A stretch of 13,314 nt of DNA from assembly GCA_009835515.1 (NCBI GenBank), contig VXXH01000191.1:1408-14721 (forward strand). Direction: 5' to 3'. The position numbers and the translations under genes are program-made. This document shows, one piece after another, positions 8,514 to 13,314 of this stretch. The notes beneath the pieces are model-generated. The model worked only from the letters and a program-made list of their open reading frames with translations. It was not told the DNA's origin and searched no databases. The DNA is from Candidatus Poribacteria bacterium (GTDB taxonomy: Bacteria > Poribacteria > WGA-4E > WGA-3G). Within the stretch, counting starts at the first letter, position 1. Each line of letters starts with the position of its first letter.

Positions 8514-8550
8514 GCAGGGAAGGTGTTTTAAGCACCTCCCTGCTTTTTTT
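8514..8550 (+). terminator. Rho-independent terminator ending the surface-protein operon
   Basis: Arms GCAGGGAAGGTG (8514-8525, one bulged A) and CACCTCCCTGC (8533-8543) flank a short TTTTAAG loop, and a run of seven T follows (8544-8550). It begins 21 bases after the LysM gene's stop and faces the right way to end that transcript. Confidence 0.92.
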
Positions 8551-8570
8551 ATACGGTTTGATACTGATCG

Positions 8571-8591
8571 TGGTGGGTTTGAAACCCGCCA
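8571..8591. repeat. Intergenic GC-rich palindrome
   Basis: TGGTGGGTTT (8571-8580) and AAACCCGCCA (8582-8591) are inverted copies around a single G, with one G-T mismatch. As RNA this gives a 7-8 bp stem. It lies between the terminator and the next gene. It has no T-tract and looks like a small dispersed palindromic element rather than a terminator. Confidence 0.55.
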
Positions 8592-8618
8592 ACGCTATCG
8601 GTAAAAGGTCCTGGGTAT

Positions 8619-9209
8619 ATGTCATCAAATACCGCTAAATACCCTCAACCGCCCTTCACTCAGGCGATAGAACTTTATGGTGATAGAGCTGGAAGTAAAG
8701 GGACTTTCAAATTTGCTGGCTTCGCGTGGATACAGTGCACGAAGGTCATACTCATCCAAGGCGACGCGCATAGCCTAAGCAGTGCCGCTGAGTGGCGATG
8801 TTTGCTGCGCCTAACCGCACTTGCACATCGCCTCAAAAAACCAATCGTTTTGTGGGATCTACCTGTCACGCATATCGCGGCGATACAACGCAGAACCTCA
8901 TTAGCCTGTGCAGAAGCAATTCAGAAAACCGAGTTGGAATTGCTAAAACTGCCACACCCTATCATTACTGTTTTTGAAGGTGCTGATAATGTTGATCACA
9001 CCGCTCCTGAATTGATATGGAACGATGGGCGTGTACTTATCGCAGCATCCGACGCACAATTTTCTGAAGCGAAAAAAGTCAAAATAGCACAGTGCCCTAC
9101 AGACATCGCGCCTGCAATCTTGGAACTTCTGTGTCAAGCAGAGACAGTTCCCGCCACGGAATTGATCAAAAACCGGCGAGAATCCTTGAGGAGACGTTGC
9201 AATGTTTGA
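8619..9209 (+). CDS. Short carboxyltransferase-alpha-like (AccA-like, crotonase-fold) protein, probably non-catalytic
   Basis: The product has 196 residues; the ATG has AAAAGG 10 bases upstream. Three segments align by eye with the acetyl-CoA carboxylase carboxyltransferase alpha subunit: 'ELYGDRAGS' (18-26; AccA 'ELHGDRAF'), 'CLLRLTALAHRLKKPIVLW' (61-79; AccA 'ALRLMKLAEKFGLPVLTF'), and 'ACAEAIQKTELELLKLPHPI' then 'ITVFEG' (96-121; AccA 'AIARNL.EMSRLKVPIICTVIGEG'). The glycine-rich GGSGGA loop that follows in AccA is replaced by 'GADNVDHTAPELIWNDG', and the DTPGAYPG segment is replaced by 'DLPVTHIAAIQ'. The protein is far shorter than AccA (about 320 residues). Catalysis therefore looks unlikely. 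The stop overlaps the next gene's start by 8 bases, so the two are co-translated. The fold assignment rests on motif reading alone. Confidence 0.5.
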   Translation: MSSNTAKYPQPPFTQAIELYGDRAGSKGTFKFAGFAWIQCTKVILIQGDAHSLSSAAEWRCLLRLTALAHRLKKPIVLWDLPVTHIAAIQRRTSLACAEAIQKTELELLKLPHPIITVFEGADNVDHTAPELIWNDGRVLIAASDAQFSEAKKVKIAQCPTDIAPAILELLCQAETVPATELIKNRRESLRRRCNV

Positions 9210-9825
9210 AGCGAAATTGAAACCCCACCTTGAGATAATCCTGGCTGCTATTGCGAATAAAATGGTGGCACTCGGTATTACAGCGAATATGGTAACGCTT
9301 TTCGGGTTCTTCGTGAATCTCATCGCGACCTTTTACTTCGCAACAGGACACCTGATTACTGGGGGGATTCTTATTCTGTTTGGTGGGAGTTTTGATATGA
9401 TAGATGGAGCCGTTGCACGTGCGCAGAGAGACTTACGAGCATCCGGAGCCCTCTTGGATTCTGTCATTGATCGTTACTCGGAAGGTTTTCTCTTTCTCGG
9501 AGCACTCATCTATTTTTACACTTTGGAAAGTCTGCTGGGGATAATTTTAGCGTTTGGCGCATGGTTCGGTTCAATACTCGTTAGCTACGTGAGAGCAAGA
9601 GCGGAGGGACTCCAAATTACTTGTAAGGTGGGACTCATGCAGCGACCTGAACGCATCATCTTACTCGGGACTGGTACACTGATTCAAGGGGTGCTCTGGT
9701 ACAAATTTCCGATTATTCAAAGTACTGGAATGATTCTGCTCTGCACACTCGGTATCCTCACACTCACCTCACACATTACCGCCGTTCACCGACTCATCTT
9801 TTCATATCAAGAATTAAGTCGCTAA
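9202..9825 (+). CDS. CDP-alcohol phosphatidyltransferase, possibly phosphatidylinositol-phosphate-synthase type
   Basis: This 207-residue integral membrane enzyme starts at the ATG inside the end of the preceding gene, with GAGGAG 8 bases upstream (9188-9193). The complete family signature D-x2-D-G-x2-A-R-x8-G-x3-D-x3-D is present: D65, D68, G69, A72, R73, G82, D86 and D90. These residues bind the metal ions and the CDP-lipid. About six hydrophobic helices can be seen, two of them around residues 33-63 and 93-129. The later block 'SYVRARAEGL...CKVGLMQRPERIILL' resembles the RPER/RAER region of bacterial phosphatidylinositol-phosphate and archaetidylinositol-phosphate synthases, so an inositol-phosphate headgroup is the best guess over glycerol phosphate. 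Headgroup choice is inference. The 3' end overlaps the convergent TauE-family gene by 4 bases. Confidence 0.88.
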   Translation: MFEAKLKPHLEIILAAIANKMVALGITANMVTLFGFFVNLIATFYFATGHLITGGILILFGGSFDMIDGAVARAQRDLRASGALLDSVIDRYSEGFLFLGALIYFYTLESLLGIILAFGAWFGSILVSYVRARAEGLQITCKVGLMQRPERIILLGTGTLIQGVLWYKFPIIQSTGMILLCTLGILTLTSHITAVHRLIFSYQELSR

Positions 9826-10616
9826 CCAAGTCCGAGCACCGATATAATATCTAAGTTAAAGGGTTTTAATACCAAGTTCACGGAAAAGGCGAGAACTGCT
9901 ACAACAAGAACCACTTTAATCCATTTGTCCCCTTTTTCGACTGCCCAATGGCTGCCAATCCATGCACCGGTCGCATTACCTATCGCCAACGTCACACCTA
10001 AGGTCCAATCGACCTGCTTTTCCATGATAAAAATACCGAGGGCTAACACGGTATAAAAGAAGATAACTAAAACTTTAATGGCGTTTGTTCGAACTAAATC
10101 TATACCGGTAAGGAGACGCAAAGCAGTGATGACAAGCAGTCCTACACCCGCTTGAATGAAACCACCATAGATTCCGATAAAAAAGAAAACGACCATTGCG
10201 ATGATTTTAGGACCTGTGCCGCTGCTTTCAATCCTATCCTTTAACCTTGCTGTTGGGTTCAGCAGTGTTAAAGTCAGCATAACAAGCATCACGCCAGCAA
10301 GAATAAATTGGAATAACGCCGCATCCGTACCAATCGCAATTTTGGCACCTATCCCCGCACCGATAACCGCAGGTACAGCGAGTAGGATACCATACCTAAA
10401 ATCAGAGACACCCTTACGCCGGAAGCCTATAATCGCACTGATGTTTTGGAAGAAAATAGCGATTCGGTTCGTGCCGTTTGATAATACTGGATCGGAGGTG
10501 AGGAAGATCAGCATCGGCAGTGCCAACAACGATCCGCCGGCGGCAACTGTATTTAAGAAACCGGCGCAAATACCTGTACCAAAGAGTAAAACGGTGTGCA
10601 AGAGGTTGAATTCCAC
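9822..10616 (-). CDS. TauE/SafE-family (sulfite/organosulfonate exporter-type) membrane permease
   Basis: This 264-residue polytopic protein has the two-half organisation of the TauE/SafE (former DUF81) family. Half one carries 'GFLNTVAAGGSLLALPML' (19-36) and 'GTNRIAIFFQNISAI' (48-62). Half two carries 'GGFIQAGVGLLVITALRLL' (151-169) and 'RTNAIKVLVIFFYTVLAL' (176-193). Seven or eight helices are expected. Known members move sulfite, sulfoacetate or other small anions; the substrate here cannot be read. The start is GTG, the first possible start after an in-frame TAG four codons upstream. The nearest good Shine-Dalgarno (GGAG, in the end of the upstream gene) is 16 bases away, so translation may be coupled to that gene, whose stop is 12 bases upstream. 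It is the last gene of a unit with the MetE-like protein. Confidence 0.88.
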   Translation of the reverse strand: MEFNLLHTVLLFGTGICAGFLNTVAAGGSLLALPMLIFLTSDPVLSNGTNRIAIFFQNISAIIGFRRKGVSDFRYGILLAVPAVIGAGIGAKIAIGTDAALFQFILAGVMLVMLTLTLLNPTARLKDRIESSGTGPKIIAMVVFFFIGIYGGFIQAGVGLLVITALRLLTGIDLVRTNAIKVLVIFFYTVLALGIFIMEKQVDWTLGVTLAIGNATGAWIGSHWAVEKGDKWIKVVLVVAVLAFSVNLVLKPFNLDIISVLGLG

Positions 10617-10628
10617 TTTAGGCTTCTA

Positions 10629-10907
10629 TTATCTCCTTTTTTCGGATGAATCGGATGACCTTCGGCGACGTTTCGCAACCGCAATTAAAATCAGCGCAGT
10701 AAGGTTACCAACGACGATAGCACTTCCGACTCCCGTAATTGCTATAAAACCACCGACCTGAAGAATCCCATTTCCAAACGGACAGTGCCAGTGTAGGCTA
10801 AAAATAGCCACAGCAGGAATCAATAAACCGAGGACAAAACCTACGCCTGCAGCAATGCCAGCAACATTTTGAAATTTCTTTAACGCTGGTAGTTGAACTT
10901 CAAACAT
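10629..10907 (-). CDS. Small two-helix membrane protein of unknown function
   Basis: This 92-residue product is not recognised. It has a short polar start, a helix at about residues 14-38, a loop holding 'HWHCPFGNG' (39-47; two His and one Cys), a second helix at about 51-78, and a very basic tail KRRRRSSDSSEKRR. By the positive-inside rule the tail is cytoplasmic, so both ends face the cytoplasm and the His/Cys loop lies outside. The ATG has AGAAGGG about 5 bases upstream. It sits 27 bases after the MetE-like stop and 12 bases before the TauE-family start, in one strand-consistent unit. The long plus-strand frame opposite (10201-10761) is a shadow. Confidence 0.7.
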   Translation of the reverse strand: MFEVQLPALKKFQNVAGIAAGVGFVLGLLIPAVAIFSLHWHCPFGNGILQVGGFIAITGVGSAIVVGNLTALILIAVAKRRRRSSDSSEKRR

Positions 10908-10934
10908 CTGTGCCCTTCTTTCCTACCATTTTCG

Positions 10935-11960
10935 CTAAGCGTGCCCTAAGTATTTATCCCTGCCTTGTACGAGTGCCTCTATCTTCCGGTCTACTACGGA
11001 GCGTTGAAGCATCCAAAACCCGCAGTCCGGATGGACCCAGCCAATCCGTCCTCCGCCCAATACCTTTTCAGCGTCTTCGATGCTGGAAGCTACGTCGTCA
11101 GGCGTCTCTATCGGATTGACCTTCACATCAATTACACCGATACCAAGGACAATATCTGACGTAACTGCCTTAAGTGCCTCAAGATCCGCTTCAGGACGGT
11201 GTTGCAGCTCCAAGACGAGATGATCGCATCGGAGCGTATTCAAGAAGTTGATGAGAGCCTTCCAGTTGCCTTTTTGGATAACCTGGCCCCCGTAATTTCC
11301 GAAGCAGAAATGCACCGCTTTTTCTCCGTCAAACGCATCAAGGACAATATTGATAGCCTCGGCGGCGCGGGGCGCGTCTTGCGGGTTACCTGGTATATTG
11401 GCTTCGTCAATTTGGAGGCAGGCACAATCGAGTTCTTGCACCTGTGCTGCTAAAACTACCGCCAAAGCAGTAAGCAGCGCGTCAAAGTCACCGTAATGTT
11501 TATCCAATAACGTCCGTGCGAGCATATACGGACTTGTTACCGTAAATTTAATGTTTTTACCGGAAACACCAACGGCGCGTTCGCAATCGGAGACGAGATT
11601 TAACGAGCCTTCCCCTAACGCACCCTCAACAACACCGGCAGGTTTCGCTCGAAAAGACATCGTTTGCATCTGACGAAACTCATGCCATTCCTGCCTTCCG
11701 ACTTCTGCCTTTATACCCGAAAGTGGGCGGATGAAATAATCAATCATTCCATTGGTATCTGGGTGGTTCGGATCAAAGCGGTAAAGTTCGCCATCCGTTG
11801 GTAGGTCGATACCACGTTGCCGCTGAATATCTACAACAACGCGTGTTGCATCGAGAAGGGACTGTTCCGTCGGCATTGACAACAACCATGCCGGTACAGG
11901 ATAAGAACCGACAGTTGTGGTTAAGATTTCTGGTTTGTTTGGTAGATTTTTCACCCGCAC
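10935..11960 (-). CDS. MetE-like protein, C-terminal catalytic domain only ('core' cobalamin-independent methionine synthase family)
   Basis: This 341-residue protein matches the C-terminal barrel of MetE and lacks its N-terminal half; full MetE has about 750 residues. Seen: 'TTTVGSYPVP' near the N-terminus (14-23); 'QIDEA' (183-187), corresponding to the homocysteine-binding QIDEP motif; and the zinc ligands H217 and C219 ('VHFCFGN'), E251 ('LVLELQ') and C313 ('HPDCGF'). All four ligands are present, so the protein is probably active in thiol methylation. In characterised single-domain relatives the methyl donor is a corrinoid or corrinoid protein rather than methyl-tetrahydrofolate polyglutamate; the donor here is unknown. 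The start is GTG, with AAGG 4 bases upstream; a second GTG two codons later has AAGG 10 bases away, so the start is uncertain by two residues. It is the first gene of a unit with the small membrane protein and the TauE permease. Confidence 0.87.
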   Translation of the reverse strand: MRVKNLPNKPEILTTTVGSYPVPAWLLSMPTEQSLLDATRVVVDIQRQRGIDLPTDGELYRFDPNHPDTNGMIDYFIRPLSGIKAEVGRQEWHEFRQMQTMSFRAKPAGVVEGALGEGSLNLVSDCERAVGVSGKNIKFTVTSPYMLARTLLDKHYGDFDALLTALAVVLAAQVQELDCACLQIDEANIPGNPQDAPRAAEAINIVLDAFDGEKAVHFCFGNYGGQVIQKGNWKALINFLNTLRCDHLVLELQHRPEADLEALKAVTSDIVLGIGVIDVKVNPIETPDDVASSIEDAEKVLGGGRIGWVHPDCGFWMLQRSVVDRKIEALVQGRDKYLGHA

Positions 11961-11990
11961 GGTACCTTAGTTGTTTTGTCCACATTTTCT

Positions 11991-12066
11991 TGTAGGAGCG
12001 AGCGTTTTTGCTTGGGGTATTTGCTTGGGTATTTCTGCGTATTTCTTGTCGCTCGCGACTTCTATA
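11991..12066. repeat. 76-bp intergenic element with imperfect inverted ends and internal tandem repeats
   Basis: The left end TGTAGGAGCGAGCG (11991-12004) is repeated inverted, with a 3-base insertion, at the right end (12050-12066, CGCTCGCGACTTCTATA). GCGAGCG/CGCTCGC is a perfect 7-bp match (11998-12004 with 12050-12056). Between them lie decaying direct repeats: TTTGCTTGGGGTA (12007-12019), TTTGCTTGGGTA (12020-12031), TTTCTGCGTA (12032-12041) and TTTCTTG (12042-12048). This is the look of a small non-autonomous dispersed element (MITE or REP type). No clear target-site duplication is visible. It fills most of the 132-base gap between the lipoprotein gene and the MetE-like gene. Confidence 0.6.
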
Positions 12067-12092
12067 CTGTTCAACTTTGACGGGACAACGTA

Positions 12093-13103
12093 TTAGTTGT
12101 TCATCAACTCAAAGGATTCAAGTTCAAAAACGGTGTCGACTGTCAAATCCCCTCGAGTCTGCGATTGTGTAAATTTGACGATACCGACATCTGGCGCAAT
12201 CCATTTTTTTACGACGGTAACATCAAGTGGGAAATCTTGGTTTCCAATATCGAACCCCCACCGAAATGATTCTTGAACCTGAAAGACATGTTCAAAAGTT
12301 CCGGCTGGCACGGACAGTGTCTCTTCCGAAATCACTTCAAATTCGTCAAGTCCCCCGCCAATTGGGAAAAGTTCCGGTACTAATTTTGCCTGAAAACTGG
12401 TATCCCATTTCTCACCCGGGATCAGCGGAAATTGGTATAGCGGGAGAAATGGCTCAAACAGGATCGTGTCCCCTGTTCCAGATGTGGTATTCTGCGCGTG
12501 CTGCACAATACCGGATACCTCACCTTTTTCATCAAGATGCGGTCCCAAGTAAGAGTAGTTTACAATGTTCTCCAAACCCGCATCCATACTGGATTTCTGA
12601 AGCACAAAACTCTCAACGGTTTTTCCACCGGCTCGTTGAATCTGAATGGTATCTATGATTTCAAAGGTAATTTTACTGCCCTTTTCATCGCGATAGTACC
12701 ACGTGTTCCCTACAGCCAATGGATAATAGTTGCCGGGTCGAGTTTGCCACACTTGGATATCCAGCGTGCTTGTTGTGGTGTTTTCGCCATCGCTGACTGT
12801 AACTTCAATCTGATACTTCCGTTCGGTTTCAGGTGCCCGCCAGACTGCACCAGAGGCGTTCTCCGTGAGTTCACCACCCGTAACGGACCAAGTATACGAT
12901 AAAACATCATTCTCAAGGTCACCAGCGGCCAAACGGATTATGACTTCTTCTCCTGGGGCAACTATGTTTGATTCTGCTTCAAAGGTTAAGATACGTGGCG
13001 CGAGATTTGTGTCGCGCGATACGTCATCGCCGCAGCCTAACCCAACACCTATAAGTAGAAACCAAAGGATCTTCCAGACATCGGTCATTTTTCGAGTTTT
13101 CAT
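12093..13103 (-). CDS. Lipoprotein with N-terminal PKD/Ig-like domain and C-terminal 'YYPLAVGNTWYY' domain
   Basis: This 336-residue product starts at an ATG with AAAGGA about 6 bases upstream. Residues 1-24 are a lipoprotein signal: MKTRK, a hydrophobic stretch ILWFLLIGVGLG and the lipobox ending at C24. Residues about 35-117 form a PKD/cadherin-like beta-sandwich: 'IVAPGEEVIIRLAAGDLEND', 'YTWSVTGGEL' and 'YQIEVTVSDGENTTTSTLDI'. From residue 125 a second beta-rich domain opens with 'YYPLAVGNTWYY', a motif seen at the start of many uncharacterised envelope-protein domains, and runs to the end with no recognised catalytic residues. It probably sits on the periplasmic or outer face of a membrane by its lipid anchor. 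Residue +2 is Gly, not Asp, so inner-membrane retention is not indicated. The role is unknown. Confidence 0.85.
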   Translation of the reverse strand: MKTRKMTDVWKILWFLLIGVGLGCGDDVSRDTNLAPRILTFEAESNIVAPGEEVIIRLAAGDLENDVLSYTWSVTGGELTENASGAVWRAPETERKYQIEVTVSDGENTTTSTLDIQVWQTRPGNYYPLAVGNTWYYRDEKGSKITFEIIDTIQIQRAGGKTVESFVLQKSSMDAGLENIVNYSYLGPHLDEKGEVSGIVQHAQNTTSGTGDTILFEPFLPLYQFPLIPGEKWDTSFQAKLVPELFPIGGGLDEFEVISEETLSVPAGTFEHVFQVQESFRWGFDIGNQDFPLDVTVVKKWIAPDVGIVKFTQSQTRGDLTVDTVFELESFELMNN

Positions 13104-13119
13104 GATATTTCCTTTGCAA

Positions 13120-13135
13120 TGTGAACGCGTTCTCA
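13120..13135. promoter_or_regulatory. Imperfect 16-bp palindrome (candidate operator) upstream of the lipoprotein gene
   Basis: The minus strand reads TGaGAACGCGTTCaCA, a 16-bp palindrome with one mismatched pair around a perfect GAACGCGTTC core (13123-13132). It lies between a TATATA box and the ribosome binding site, where a repressor site would be expected. No regulator family can be named. Confidence 0.4.
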
Positions 13136-13145
13136 GAAAACACCT

Positions 13146-13151
13146 TATATA
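13146..13151 (-). promoter_or_regulatory. Possible -10 element for the lipoprotein gene
   Basis: The minus strand reads TATATA within CCAAAATATATAAGG, 42 bases upstream of the ATG. No good -35 is seen at the proper distance (best TTTCCT), so this promoter is tentative. Confidence 0.3.
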
Positions 13152-13208
13152 TTTTGGTAGGAACTTTCAGGAAATATCCTCAGTTAGACAATCGTACCTT
13201 CACACTTT

Positions 13209-13314
13209 TCATGCCTCAAGAGGGACTCCACGTAGAACTTCGCGAGATTGGGTTGCACCATTTCCCGTCACGTTGTAAGCGAAGGTGTTCATCAACCGAT
13301 CATTCTGCGAATTG
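13209..13314 (-). CDS. C-terminal end of an unidentified protein (5' partial, cut by right edge)
   Basis: Reading the minus strand from 13313, 34 codons lead to TGA at 13209-13211: N-S-Q-N-D-R-L-M-N-T-F-A-Y-N-V, then TGNGATQSREVLRGVPLEA. The other two minus-strand frames from the edge hit stops within seven codons. It is on the same strand as the lipoprotein gene, with a 105-base gap between its stop and the lipoprotein start. I do not recognise the family. The opposing plus-strand frame (12865-13278) is antisense to a well-supported gene and is rejected. A chance open frame of this length is possible. Confidence 0.5.
   Translation of the reverse strand, partial: NSQNDRLMNTFAYNVTGNGATQSREVLRGVPLEA

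Noticed and set aside
10201..10761. 186-residue plus-strand frame
   Set aside because: It is antisense to both the TauE-family gene and the small membrane protein. Its composition mirrors their hydrophobic codons.
11998..12056. Rho-independent terminator for the lipoprotein gene
   Set aside because: The 7-bp arms are separated by a 45-base loop and no T-tract follows on the minus strand.
11961..12092. S-adenosylmethionine riboswitch upstream of the MetE-like gene
   Set aside because: The 132-base gap is mostly taken up by the inverted/tandem repeat element. No SAM-riboswitch helices or terminator were recognised on the minus strand.
13123..13132. GAACGCGTTC as a LexA (SOS) box
   Set aside because: The Gram-positive-type LexA box has GAAC and GTTC separated by four bases; here only two separate them, and the gene is not SOS-like.
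12865..13278. 137-residue plus-strand frame near the right edge
   Set aside because: It covers the start of the lipoprotein gene (signal peptide and lipobox on the other strand), its leader and the partial minus-strand gene, and has no family signal.

Overview
The window (roughly 48-50% GC by eye, tightly packed) looks like a chromosomal segment of a Gram-negative bacterium of the FCB type or a deep relative. A Candidatus Poribacteria-like genome is my best guess. The reasons are a giant Ig-repeat secreted protein ending in a FlgD-like / type IX-type sorting domain, a PorV/PorQ-family outer-membrane barrel, an AxA-type exported LysM protein, a PKD-type lipoprotein and dispersed GC-rich palindromes between genes. 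This is judged from protein style only; no database was searched.

Left block (1-8550, + strand): a very large surface/secreted protein that is still open at base 1, so its start lies outside the window. It is followed by a 17-bp intercistronic hairpin, a PorV/PorQ-like beta-barrel, a LysM-coiled-coil envelope protein, and a clear rho-independent terminator at 8514-8550. I read this as a transcription unit coupling a secreted substrate, its outer-membrane shuttle or anchor, and a peptidoglycan-binding periplasmic protein.

Middle block (8571-9825, + strand): a palindromic intergenic repeat precedes two translationally coupled genes. The first is a short protein resembling the acetyl-CoA carboxylase carboxyltransferase alpha fold but lacking its glycine-rich catalytic loop. 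The second is a CDP-alcohol phosphatidyltransferase with an intact active-site signature and an RPER motif suggestive of phosphatidylinositol-phosphate-type synthases.

Right block (9822-13314, - strand): a three-gene unit runs leftwards from 11960. It encodes a MetE C-terminal-domain-only ('core') methionine synthase-like protein with intact zinc ligands, a 92-residue two-helix membrane protein, and a TauE/SafE-family permease. The TauE gene converges on the phosphatidyltransferase gene and the two overlap by 4 bases. Upstream of the MetE-like gene is a 76-bp element with imperfect inverted ends and internal tandem repeats. Beyond it lie a PKD-domain lipoprotein gene, its promoter region with an imperfect 16-bp palindrome, and the last 34 codons of another minus-strand gene cut by the right edge.

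No tRNA, rRNA, CRISPR array, intact transposase or phage gene was seen, and no gene-free stretch exceeds 300 bases.
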